Origin: Lunularia cruciata
Lineage: Eukaryota > Streptophyta > Marchantiopsida > Lunulariales > Lunulariaceae
Assembly: GCA_948567375.1 (NCBI GenBank)
Contig: OX419756.1
Location: 64,768,552 to 64,832,551, forward strand
Length of the DNA stretch: 64,000 nucleotides
Direction: 5' to 3'
This document shows, piece by piece, positions 45,303-57,000 of this stretch (its first letter is position 1; each line of letters begins with the position of its first letter). The notes under the pieces were generated by a model. The model had not been told where the DNA came from. It made no database searches and was given only the letters and a program-made list of their open reading frames with translations. The translations under genes and the position numbers were made by a program.

Positions 45303-46045
45303 ATGTAATACCAATAGCTAGACATATCATCTTGAGTTATTAATTGGCTTGGTAATATCTGGAAGGATGTTATGTATGATAGGCTAGGTAGATCAGATAG
45401 AGTTGTCACCAAAAGAGTACTTCTACTAATAGGGAAAGAGGCAAAAATAGCTTGAATTTGTAATACCAAAAGTTAGATATATTATCTAAAGGTGGAAATT
45501 GGCTTGGTAACATCTAGAAGGATGTCATACATGCTGGAATAGGTAGTTCAGATAAAAGTGTCACCCAAAGAGGACTTCTACTAATAGTGCAAGAGGCAAA
45601 AATAGCCTAGAAATGTGAAAGCCAATTTTGAAGGCCTAAACAAATGAATTAGGCCTTGAAAATGTGCACATCTCTCCCTAACAAAGGATGGGCTAGCCTT
45701 CTCTCCTTCCAAGTTTGTCTTGTCAAGAGCTTTCCAACGATACCTCATCTACATGATTTGGAGATTCTTACAAGAAGCTTTGCTAAAGATTCCCTAAAGT
45801 CAAAGATGGTTTGACCAACCAAATAGGATCAGAACCAACATGTCACCCATGCATGCAACCAATCTAAAGGCAGAGCTTGCTTATAGTCACCAATCCATGT
45901 ATATGATCCAAGGGTGTAGGTTCCTTTGTTGATGTCTCCTTTGCTATATAATATAGTCAAGGTGCTCCTTTGGGCCATTGGAGGTTGAGTGTGAAATTGT
46001 GTTTCTTCTTTTGTGTTTCTCTTCACGTCTCATGTCCTTAGAAAA
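45303..46045 (+). mobile_element. LTR-A family insertion
   Basis: It begins tgtaataccaatagctagac right after gattgaaaaa and ends before aaaaatgatcaaagtg. The paralogous locus at 25.8 kb has gataaaatgatcaa without the insert, so the edges are known to within a few bases. A second start block at 45463 parallels the duplicated start in the 22.8-kb LTR. Candidate TATA box ctatataatatag near 45950. Confidence 0.75.
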
Positions 46046-47085
46046 TTTAAAAAAATGATCAAAGTGTATTGATTGGGAGAATGATTTAAGGATTTCAAGA
46101 AATACGATAAGCAAACAGTCATAAATTGATTGAATCGGATAATTGGAAGAAGTGGATTTTGATCCAAAAAGGGATCTTAATTAACATATCAAATGACAAA
46201 AGGAGGATTTTCATGAGTTAACTTTTTTTACAAGGCAAAGAGGAAGGTTCTCATGAGTTAAATTCTAGCTAGTTTCTTCTAATTGGAGACTGACAAGAAG
46301 AATGCTTATTGACTGTTCTTGATTGTGAGGTGCGAGTCTTTGAAGACCAATAGGAAGTGAGCATAAAGATATTATACTTTCCATAGTTGTAAAGAGTATT
46401 TCACTTTGTAAACTTCATTGAGTAAATATCTTGAGCTAAATAAATTTCTTGAACTAAGTGTGTTCCAATGCATTTCAAATGTTGTGTTTGGAATGAATCA
46501 AGAATTGATAAGTAATTGATTAACTTAGCAATTGTATCCAAATAGACTCTATGTTTATTCAACAAGGATTCTGATCTTTAGGGTAGTTAAAAACTAAACT
46601 CCATGACTTTTCAAAAGAAAACTTTTCCAATTAGTTTTATGTTTTTTTCTCAAGCTTATATTAAGTGCCATTGTCAAGAACCATTTTTGTCTGCCAAAGC
46701 ATTTACATGTGCAGATTGGGATTGCTCAACACAATTCAATCAATAAATGCAAGTAGCAAACAAGCCAAGGCTATAACAGCAAAACCAAAGTAAAAAATAT
46801 TTCAATTTTTGGAGATCAAAGTTAGTTACAAGCCAAAATAAATCAATAATTATTTCCACTTTTGGCATCAAGTTCTACAAGCATTTGTGGTAGAAATTGC
46901 TCTTTGATTTTGTCCAAAGGAGAACAAGACAACATGGTGAAAGAGGGTTTAATAGTAAGCACACTAAGGCAACATAGGCACATGCCTAAGATAACCTTAG
47001 ATCACAAGTAGTAAGCAAGTGTGCACTAAATTATAGAGCAAAGATCATACATAGTAGGAAATTGGAATTCTTGCTATAGAATTGG
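46046..47085. other. Paralogous segment continuation and unassigned sequence
   Basis: 46046-46290 continues the match to 25.82-26.04 kb. The remaining sequence to about 47.08 kb shows no gene or clear repeat. Confidence 0.4.
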
Positions 47086-47960
47086 GAATCAAGCCATTTG
47101 AAAATTCTTCAAGAGATTAGGAATAATTTGGATCCCAAGACAAGCAATTTGAGATGTTATCTATTTTCATGGACCAAAGAGCATTGGAAAGATGTCCTTG
47201 GCCCAAAGAACTCCACATTAAGGGTGATAACTCTTAACACCCAATGGCATCACCCTAATGAGACCTTGGAGAAGACTTTGAAGGCCTCCTTTGATGAACT
47301 AAGAATGGAAATGAATGGATTATGGCCAAGTGCAAGGACCCCACTCAAAAGGCCATTGTAGACACAATCATAAAGTTCAAGTTGAAGAAGACCATTTACA
47401 TCAACAATAGCTAGATAATCTTTTGCCAATTCATGTACAATAGGCAGTTGGTAAATTTGGTGCACATGTTTTATAAACTTACTAAATTCATATGCAAGGA
47501 CATGAATGAGGATGGTGGGGTGACACACTTATCTCCATTTTTTTTCATTTTTATATGGGAATGAACATTCTTAAAAAGAAAGAGAGGAAGAAACTCCCAA
47601 GTCATTTCCACCCAAAGGGATATTTTTGCATCATAACTAGAGGTCAGAAATACAAAATAGTGGATATATAATATGCAAGTACAAGTAAATTTATACTTAT
47701 AGAAGAAGCAACAAACATCCTCAACTATAGCAAGAAGTTAAAGAGAGTGAAATTTGCAAGGTGGAAGATGCAAGCTAAGAAGGAAAATAATAACTCATAT
47801 GTATGGTGGGCAAGTAATTGGAGGAGGAAGCCAAAGACATCAAGAGTGAAGGGGAGAAGAAGTGGAAAACTCACTCATACTCAAAGAATCATCTTTAGGG
47901 AGGAGGAAAACAATGAACAATATGAAGATGTTCAATCTAGCCCACCAAAAGAATAGTAGA
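47086..47960 (+). pseudogene. Third remnant of the PFAIHFY-type protein
   Basis: The plus frame 47098-47361 (LRVITLNTQWHHPNETLEKT and following) leads into a region near 47450-47600 encoding NEDGGVTHLSPFFFIFIWE and an FPxHFHPKGYF-like block in adjacent frames. This is diverged but alignable to the minus-strand block at 10.7-10.9 kb. A basic stretch (47747-47956: RWKMQAKKENNN, KTSRVKGRRSGK) follows, the same order as in the other two loci. Stops and shifts are numerous. Function unknown. Confidence 0.4.
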
Positions 47961-47994
47961 TGGCAAAGAATGCAAAGTTAGTCCAAGGAGAGGA

Positions 47995-48345
47995 GGATCA
48001 AGAAGATCCCACCCTAAAAGAGAAGTCCATGTTGAAGGTACGACCATAAAAGACAAAAGGAAGATGGAATATCAAATTGGAAATTTCAAGTGCAAGTAAC
48101 TCCAAATGCCTAGCATGAGCTTTGGCTTTTGTATTTATAGGGAAGCTAAGTATAAGACTCCCAAGAAGCTTCCTTCTAGAAGCTACCTTTGTTGGAGTGC
48201 AAGTCATGTTAGCCAATCTTTTTGGCATACAAGCTAAGCTAGCTATGTAACTTAGCATATAAATTACTCAAACCTTGGGGAGTTCCTTGAAGCTATTGCC
48301 AAGAAGCTTCATGGATGCTTCTAGAACATTCTATGTATTCTTAAA
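47995..48345 (-). mobile_element. LTR-B family copy
   Basis: It shares with the element B LTR the ordered blocks tgcctagcatgagctttggc, a tatttatag (TATA on the minus strand), caagaagcttccttctagaagc and catacaagctaagctagc. It has two GAAGCTTC palindromes. It splits the surrounding charged protein remnant, so it is probably a solo LTR. Flanking duplications were not identified. Confidence 0.6.
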
Positions 48346-48429
48346 TTATGCTAGTTCTACCTCTTTTCACTATTTTTAATTGATTTTGCTAACTCATTAG
48401 CTACTACTAAATATATATTATTACACACA

Positions 48430-49560
48430 CAATCAAGATGTGAGACCTTTGGGTACAAAGGATTATGACAAAGGGGTGGGTAAATCCAAGGGCCAAACAA
48501 CAACACTTGCCAACAAGGAGATCAAGATTTGGAGAAGTGAGGAGAACAAAGATGAGGAGTTGAAGCAACTCAAAGGCCAAGAAGAAGACAAGGCTAACAT
48601 CAAAGGCAAAGATAAGACCCTTCAAGGGTAGAATCAATAGCAGTGAAGGTTCCCTTCTTCCACCTCCAAAAATACCTAGCTCCAATAATAGAAGGATCAA
48701 AGTTTGTAATTTAGTAGGGTTGATCTTGGAGCTAATGGAGAAAATTTTGCCAATTTACCAATATGGTAAATTGGAAAAAATTTCTCCATTAGCACTTAAC
48801 TCATGCAAAAGCTGCAAAAGAACTCCTATGTAATAATGGTAGAGTAATCCAAGGTAAAGGAGGAGATAGAGAAGACATGCAAATTGTACAAGGAGGTAGA
48901 GGTCAAACAAGCTGTTTGGGATGATTTTGAGGTGATGCAATACAATGCTTTGCTCCTTGCAAAAAAAGACCAAGCACAAAAGTTGCAAAAAGAATTGAAA
49001 GCTCTTTAGCTCAAAACCAAAGGAAAGTAGCAAGTGTAAAAGGAGCAATTGAAGGTAAGGGATGAAGAACTGTAGAGTATCCAAGTGGAGTTGGAGAAAG
49101 TTGAGATTCATTTGGTGAGTATAGATGTATGGTTTAGCAAGTACCACAACGAGGTGGATTTCCAATTAAAGAGGATGTTTTATTAGCTAAAGAAGGAGAA
49201 GGAAGAGAAGGAAGCTCATTGCCTCCAAATGAAGGAGAAGTTGATGTGCAACACCCAAGTAATTTGCACCAACCAAAAAGAGGAGTGCACAAAGATACTC
49301 TAATAGATGGAGGAGATGAGGGATTAGTTGGTGGGCCTTGTAGAGAAGGTGATACAAGTGAAACCACACCATACCAAAGTCTATGAGCTCAAGTTACAAA
49401 TTTACACTTTGGAGGTAAATTTCTACTCTAACAAGCAATTGGATCAATTGGTTGTGCAATTGAAGGAGCACATTGATCATAAGTTTGAGAAGTCCATTAT
49501 TTAATAGTTATCTAAGTCATAGATTATAAGGGAAAGATAAACATGCTGATTAGGATTGAT
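48430..49560 (+). pseudogene. Long coiled-coil protein remnant
   Basis: Plus-strand frames encode highly charged helices: EIKIWRSEENKDEELKQLKG (48520), then LLAKKDQAQKLQKELKAL (about 48950), VELEKVEIHLV (about 49090) and LKKEKEEKEAHCLQMKEKL (about 49185). It ends near DQLVVQLKEHIDHKFEKSII (about 49445-49500). Stops break the frame every 20-60 codons. It follows the third PFAIHFY block, which suggests one long ancestral protein with an N-terminal block and a C-terminal coiled coil. Confidence 0.45.
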
Positions 49561-50572
49561 AAAGGCAACGGTAGTTGTTCATAGTGGAGTAGCCAAAAAT
49601 ATTTGTAGTCAAAAGACCTTTGAGCTTTAGGCCACTTGTAACCAAAGACTTTGATAGATGTATATACTTTATATATAGGTGACCTTCAATGCGGAAGGCC
49701 TTTGGAACACATCTTCATAGAGGAAGACCTTTGGGTAGAAACACCTCTATGACTTTTGGGTAGAAATACGTTTGGGGTGGTAGCAAATTTTGTAACCAAA
49801 GACCTTTGGGATTGTAGGTTTGAACACATATAAATTTTATAAGGGAAGATCTAACACCTTCCCTAATACACATGAGATACTTAATTAAGCCACACTAGGA
49901 TAAAAAATTGTAAATTATAGATGCAAATATGAGATTTTTTGGGAGATTCCAACCATTAGATCCCTTTAGGGTGGAGCCAAAGAATGTATATAGGTCTTTG
50001 GCTTGATCTGATTCTTGTTCACTTTTTGGTAATCAAGGAAATTAGCAAAAGGACCTTCTAAACTCTCTTTGGTATTTCATCTACACATTGAGTGTTGATT
50101 GAATGATTTCATTGAGTAGTGATGAGGAACTTCAAAGTAGGAACACAAGTGCTTGAGTGTAGGAGTACATTTGCACTTGTTTGGGATGTTTGATCGCTTG
50201 AGTTCCAAAGAAGTGAAGCAATGTATAGAATGTTTTATGGGTAACATGGAGCATTGAAAGTACCATGAAAACAAAGGCAAGTCAATTGATTGATATGAAG
50301 GTTCTCTTGGAGTCATGCCTTTTGGGAAGCATACAACCTTCATGGTGGTAGCCTTTGGCTTGAAGTGAACTTTGGTGTGAAGTGAGCTATCACTTTACGA
50401 ATAGTTTAGAATATATGTGTAGTGAAAGTGATTGTTGTTCCTTTTTTTGTAGTGTGCCATAAAGGGTGACATTACACTCTTTTGTGAGTAGTTCTATCCT
50501 AGAGATTAAATGGGAAATAATAAAGAATTATAGAATGTGACACTTCTTTTCAATTCTAGCCAAATCCAGTAT
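49561..50572 (+). mobile_element. Probable LTR end related to LTR-A
   Basis: The right end (about 50440-50572: tagtgtgccataaagggtga, cattacactctttt, gagtagttc, gtgacacttcttttcaattc, tag) matches the end of the element A 3' LTR at 23.63-23.75 kb. The left part shows repeated aaagacctttg phrases and no coding potential. The left boundary is unknown. Confidence 0.45.
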
Positions 50573-52009
50573 CCTTGAGAGAACAACTTGTTTTTGCCAT
50601 TTTTACTACTTATTAGTAAGTAGCCACAAGGATTTCTTCCATAGTCAAAGATAGAGTAAAAAGGAGGTAGAAACAATTTTATGCACATCTTCTTCTTTTT
50701 TATCTAAACCTTAAGCACTAGTTCTATTATTTGCCCAATCCTACATATCTTTGAACATCTACAAGAATATAAAATTTTACATAGATTGTAGCTAGCAACT
50801 CTTAAACTTAAATATTTACAGTCAAACAACCCTTTATGTCCAAATATATAGAAAGACCTATATGGAATATAGGTTTAAACCTATATTCCATACATTGGAG
50901 TCCAAAATCTGTAAAATGACTTTCACTTATATAAACCTTTTAACTCATATTTTGCATTTGATCCTTTTTCTAGCATCTTCTTTGTACTAATAATGGACTT
51001 GTACCTATTTCCTTTTGAGTTGATTATATTAATCTAAATTTTGGGCCTATCTTTTGTTTTATATCAAGATATTTAATTTGGTTTTCTAACTACTCCAATC
51101 TAAAGAATTGAAGTATATAGTTTTATATCAATTTTGTAAGTAAAAGATAAAAATATTATATTGATCGATATACATAACTATGATTTTTTAGTAAATTAAA
51201 TATTATTAAAATAAACTAAGAATATTTATATTTTTTACTATAATATATCATTAAGAGTTTGATCAAAGATATATTCAGAATTATAATATGCTTGATGATA
51301 AACTTAGCTTGAATGTAATACTAATAAAATTTTAATTTATTTCCATCAAATTAACCATCAAGTTATGAATGTTGATGAATGGATTTATAGTTCATAGTAT
51401 GGATTTCTTCATTTTAAAGATAGTTATCTTTATGATTAAAGTTTTGGAAAGAATCCATAATTAAATTGGATACTATATTGAAGTATTTACATAAAATAGC
51501 TTTAGATAAGATCTATTTTAAGTTTCAATTTTATATCTAGTAAGATCTTAATTGTTTTCTTGTTATTAAATCCAATTTATAGCTTGTAAATGCATGCACT
51601 TCAATGAAAATTTATAACTACCTATTTTATTGGTAGAAGTTATTATTCTTATTATGGTTTTTTTGAGATACATTTCTGCATGAAAGATATTTTGTTCCTA
51701 TTTTCTTTTGGAATATATATAATAAAACTGTTTGAAAATTGTATCCACAAAATTTATTTTCTAATGTATGTTGTAAAATAAGTGTAAGTATGAAAATATG
51801 AAGTATCACTCAATATATTACTAAAAACTACTTATTACATTGATTCTACAAAGGAAAGCTACGTCAATGTTACCATCTAGTGAAAAAAAAATTAAAAAAA
51901 ATTAGTATTTCAACTATCTTAAGTAAAAGTTTGAACCTATTATTGATACATCTAATGCTCTTATTCTAACTTTAACTTTTTTAATTGTATAACTTTTAAC
52001 TTTAGTGAC
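50573..52009. other. AT-rich intergenic sequence
   Basis: Very AT-rich from about 50.7 kb to 51.96 kb with no gene, no clear repeat and poly(A) runs near 51880-51905. Confidence 0.4.
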
Positions 52010-52680
52010 ATAGTGTTTGCTATGGCACAAGAGCGTGGATACTTGGCTTGGATGGAGATTTTGTATGCTTTGCATATGATATGTGTCAATGCAGACTTGT
52101 ACTTGGTCCAAGATGATCAGGTGACAATAGCGGATGTCGTGGTTACAGACCCTACGCATGATACAATTTCAGAGGAAGTGATTACCCATCCACCTGGATG
52201 GGCAGTGAGTGCAGCAACAGCTTGTAAGGTCTCCAAGTATAGGGGTATGCAGCGAGGTCACGTCTTTGTTCCTCTAGCCTTGGAGTTATATGGAGCTATG
52301 GACATGACGTTCTACACATTTGTTAGGGAGTGCACAAGAGCTTATCATGTTAGGGGCCAGGGGTACCATTCTCACTCTTGTGCTTTGTAGCATATTTTAG
52401 GCAATGTGTTCATTGCTCTACAGAGGGTAGTTGCTGGTGCAATTCATAAGAGAGCAATCACACTTGGTGATGCTTCTTTGGATGCTCCAATTGTTTGTAG
52501 ACTGTACAACTTGCATAGCTTGGATATCTTAGGTGCAGTAGGGTAGATTTCTCATATCTACTCTATTGCAGCTTCGCCCCATCTTACCTTTTTTGTCTCA
52601 CCCTTGTGCAGCTTGATGGGGTCTTCCATCCTTTGGGTTTTCTATGCGGTCACCCTTTTGCTCTTTAATTTTAATTTTAA
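52010..52680 (+). mobile_element. 5'-truncated non-LTR-type element: ORF C-terminus plus 3' tail
   Basis: The open frame to 52390 encodes YLVQDDQVTIADVVVTDPTH, then ACKVSKYRGMQRGHVFVPLA and LELYGAMDMTFYTFVRECT. After one TAG the same frame continues with FIALQRVVAGAIHKRAITLG, DASLDAPIVCRLYNL and a stop at about 52545. This resembles the C-terminal region of reverse-transcriptase polyproteins found in many streptophyte genomes, but the RT core is not present, so the class is tentative. The 3' tail (52565-52660: cttcgccccat, taccttttttgtctc, cttgatggggtcttcc, gcggtcaccc) is the repeat seen at five other places in the window. Confidence 0.6.
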
Positions 52681-52987
52681 GAAGAAAAGCAATAAATATC
52701 CTATTTAAATAGAGATTAAACTTTTTTATTACATTGAAGAGTACGCCATGATGGTCAATAATTCATAATACTATAATTCATTTCATTTAGATCTTGAATG
52801 ATCTGAATGAAATGAATTATAGTTAGATGAACGCGATTTCTATTTTCATAAACTAATTATAAAAGAACCATCTAAGAAGTACGGATCACTGAACAGATAA
52901 ATGCGATCGTAAAATCGAGTTTGGCACGCTTGTTTACTTTTGGATTATTTCAGGATTATTTATTCACATGAATCTATCTTGGGTTTA
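52681..52987. other. Boundary between repeat block and gene island
   Basis: No gene recognised. A near-palindromic aatgaattatag / ctataattcattt pair lies at 52769-52822. CpG begins to reappear here. Confidence 0.4.
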
Positions 52988-53146
52988 GTTTACTACAAGG
53001 GGATAATAGACTCTATTAGGGGATGAGCACCGTTTTACCTTTTCGTCTCTCCCTTGTAAGGCTTGATGGGGTCTTCCATCCTTCGTGTTTTTTAAGCGGT
53101 CTTCCATTCTTCGCTTTTTTCCCTTGTTTACTATAAGGGGATAAAA
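52988..53146 (+). mobile_element. Non-LTR-type tail insertion with target duplication
   Basis: The tail signature (gagcaccgttttacctttt, cgtctctcccttgtaaggct, tgatggggtcttccatcctt, aagcggtcttcc) is flanked by gtttactacaaggggataat (52988 on) and gtttactataaggggataaa (53126 on), about 21 bp with two mismatches. Such a duplication is typical of target-primed reverse transcription. The insertion lies about 950 bp before the condensin start codon. Confidence 0.7.
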
Positions 53147-54094
53147 GTTAAATTCCCTTCCATGGAGACCATAGATTCTCCTATAGAGGCAAACCTCTCT
53201 TTTAATGAGAAACCAAGTTTTCAATCTTCAACAGCCGTTCCGAACTCAATTCGGATAAGACACTCCAAGTGGGATCGGCTACGTGCGGTGACAGCAGGCA
53301 AGAATACGAGAATCGCAAGAAGGAAAGAAGGAAGCAGGTTTATTGGATTCGAGAATAATCATACGGTAACATAGTCCCACAAAATTTCAGAGAATCTACA
53401 TGGAAGATCAAACCTGTAGCGCATGCAACCCATGGGAAATAAGTCCTCGAGATTGCTTGGCTCAGAACTCTTATTTCCAACAGACGAATCTTCAGGCGAA
53501 TCCGCTGTTCCCGGGAACATTTCTGACAAGTCACTGGCAAAGAATGTACCGGAACAGTTTACATCAGTACACTTTTCGCCGGGACTCCCCGATCAAAGGA
53601 ACGAACTTTGCGGCTACTATACCGCTAAAGCTCTGCACTTCTATTGGGTAATGCCTCCCGCGCTTGAAATTCGAAACTCGAGGTACATGTACTGAGCAGT
53701 CCTCGAGCTACTCTGCCGTTCGACGACCAGTAAGAAATCACAGACAAACATTGGTGCACTGGAAGTTGATTTCGCAAACAAGTGCAGACCTTCGGGACAA
53801 TGCCTTGTGATTGATCTGTCACTTGGTGGTATTACAGTGATCGGCCTGTTTGTGACGTAGGAAGAGTCGAATTGGTCCCATGAGAGGAAGCAAGCAACGG
53901 AGTTAGCCTGCTTTGCGTCGCGCATTCTGTCGGGGATAGTTTTCATTGAGAGAACGTTTAAGTTTGAAAGGTGGGAGAGAGATAGTCTATTTCTTCTCGT
54001 AGTGCTGTACAGGGGTATCTCGGTGTCTCTGTAGTGGATACTGGTTGGGGAGATATCTACAGCAGTTCTATCTCGTTACATCGTCTGCAGGCAA
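53147..54094 (+). promoter_or_regulatory. Upstream region of the condensin gene
   Basis: CpG-containing sequence that probably holds the promoter and 5' UTR of the downstream gene. No clear TATA box is seen. Small plus-strand open frames at 53162-53374 and 53423-53695 show no motif I recognise. They could be upstream exons of unknown type or chance frames. Confidence 0.4.
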
Positions 54095-57000
54095 ATGGCA
54101 CCTCAATTCCGAGTACCGACGACCATCGACGATTTAATGAGGCCGCCAGATGATGAGGATTTTCTGTATGCCCAGGACATTGTCGAGCTCGAAACTTTAT
54201 CTCCCGGGGAAATTCACCAACTTGTAAAAGGTGAAAATATGTTGATGTGTATTATGCTACTCATCATCATATGCCTGTGTTTGCATTCCGGGATAGTGGA
54301 CGAAATTCGAGATTCGCGGACTCTGACAGTGATCCATTCGTTCGATGGTGAATGCCGTGGTTCCATCAGGAAAACGAAATTTAACGCAATTCCGCATGCA
54401 GATTTGGCGGCCCAGTTAGCGGATAAAGACGTACTTTCGATTGAAGAGCAAACTGTTTTCGATCGGAGTTATGCTCTCGTAAGGTGCGGTCCTCAAATTG
54501 TCTTATCACTCAAAGTACATAGTTTTCATGTTGCCACATTGTGTGTTAATATTCCTGGTAGACAGAAATTCACAATATGTTGGGAAGTTAAGACGACATA
54601 TAGTCGGCCGGAGTTTGATGCTGTAAAGTATGTGACAGGAATTTCAAGTTCTTGGAGTCTTCTGCGAAGGGCATGTTGATTGACAGCATGTGCACCAACT
54701 TTATCCAGCTGAATGCATCTACCTCGTTAGTCATCCAGTTGATTGAGGATTCAAGTGACGACCTCTCAGACATGCTCCAGCAGTGTCGATCACATAGCAA
54801 TGCTGTACAAATATATGCCTACTTCTTGCTATCCATGCTCACTGCTGAGGAAGCTGACCCTGAGCCACCAGCGGAAGTGGCTGCAGTTCGTGGAGTTTCG
54901 AAGGTGCGCCTGTAAATCCCTTCATCGCTATAATTTAGTGCTATGAAACAATCGTCTCAGTACCTATCTGACACTTTCAGGTATCCTTCCTCAGGGGCGC
55001 TCTCGGAAAAAACATATTCCTCAAGCGTGGGACTGGGGAACTCTCAGAGCTCGTAGTCTGAAAGTACTGGCCCAGGGTTTACTTAACGATCTTCATCGTA
55101 TTTTCGAGTCGCAGAAGGTTGACGAGAGCTTTGTTACGTTCGTTGCAAAGTAAGTTGTTCCTCTCTACGTGCTGACACCATGCACTACTCGTTATCTCAG
55201 CTGCACCTCTGTTATGCCCTTGTATGAATTTTCACTTCTTGGAAAATCACCTGGTGGGATGCATATTAGGGCAGCATTCAAAATGATGGAGAATCGCGAG
55301 CTTTTGGAGAAAGTCGAGAATAAGGACTGTAAGGAGGCTTTAAGTACTATCATCTGTGCAGTTGCTATCAAGTACAACTACAAGATTTCGACTATTGCCA
55401 CGATGATTCACATGCTACACAAGCATGAACACGTCCCAGTTCATTTTGCTGATCTCGTATCCCTGGCCGAGAACCAATATACAGCCAGTAGCCTTGCTGT
55501 TGATCTACTGAGAGCAATTGGCCAGATTGACCCAACTAACTTTGAACGTGACACTGTTGGAGCAGACAATGTGGGTCTCTTTCTCGAGGAGCTAGCAGGT
55601 CGGCTTCCCAAACTTATGGTTGTGAATCTCAGCGTCCTCATGTGCCATTTAGATGGAAAATCATACAAGATGAGGAACTCGCTGGTTAAGGTGATTGGAT
55701 CACTGCTTGTGAAAGCAATCAAAGATACAAAGGACACAGAAACCAATGAAGGGTCCCGTTTACGTAACGAGCAAACTCTGCTCAACATCTTGATTGAGCG
55801 AAGCCGAGACACATCTGCTCATACCCGCAAACACGTCCTTCGAACGTGGGCCTACCTTTGTAAAGAACATGCAGTTTCAATCGGGCATTGGAATCTAGTT
55901 TCAGAATTAGCAGCTGGTCGCCTTGAGGACAATGCGGCTATTGTGCGGAAAAGTGCTCTGCAACTACTGAGTACACTCTTGGAGTACAATCCATTTGGTC
56001 CCCAGTTACGGGTAGCTTCTTTTGAAGCTACCTACGTGAAGTACAAGGAAAAGCTTGAAGAGATGGTACCCCGTAAGGAGAATAGTGAAAGTGAATTAGA
56101 GACGATGGAGAACCAGGGTGTTGAAGGAGGGGTAATTGAAGATACTGATGATGGAGCAATGTCTGGTTCTACTGGTGAAGAGACGGATGCTCAGGTTCAA
56201 GAAACCACCACAGGTCCTCAGTTTGCCTCGGACATTGGTGGGTTAGAACAAACTCGTGCATTAGTGGCTTCTTTAGAAGCAGCCCTGCGGTTTGCGAAGT
56301 GCATTGCATCCACAATGTCAATGCTTGGTCAATTGCTAGGCTCTTCAACTCTTGGAGATGTGGATGGGGCAATTCAACTTCTTATTATATGCAGGCAGTT
56401 CGACGTCGATGGTTCTGACTCGTGCCTACGAAATATAATGCCTTTGGTAAGAAGATCCTACCTGCCTTTATCAACCAGCCTCCTGGTTTAGCTTACTGTG
56501 TGGGGATACTCTGAATGTCCTTAGAATCAGCTTCTGATAAACTCCCACAATAGTCTTCTAAGGTCTCATTTACGAGAAGGCTTTTGTGCATTTTCAGGGG
56601 ATTTCTTTGTCCCGAGTGTGGCCACCAGCCCTTCTTTTCATCATGTAAACTGATGTGCATTATTTTCTTCCATCTAAGGTATTTTCTCAAGAACTGGTCA
56701 TAAGCACTGCTGTTGAGGAGGCTTTCAGGAGCTTATACCTAAAGGGCAGCTCGTCGGATGTAGCGTCAAGTCTCATACAACTAACACTCGAGGCAAGTCT
56801 TGGAGACCTTGCGTCAATTGAAGCGTTGGTGGAGAAAAGCATGAGAAGAGGGGATATCACGCCTGGCATGGTACTCTCTTTTCTTTCTTGATTTGTCTTT
56901 AAAACGCATGACTTCCAGTCAAAGCACGCACTCGAGATCATCAATACTTTCCTGTTTGTACTCTCTGATGAACGGGTTAGTTAAATGTTCATAATACCAT

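Noticed and set aside
48407-49372. Leu-rich minus-strand frames looking like membrane proteins
   Set aside because: They are antisense shadows of the Glu/Lys-rich coiled-coil remnant on the plus strand (CTC/CTT against GAG/AAG).
53340-53946. Several overlapping open frames on both strands upstream of the condensin gene
   Set aside because: No motif, no splice-consistent continuation and no similarity I recognise; kept only as a mention in the upstream region.
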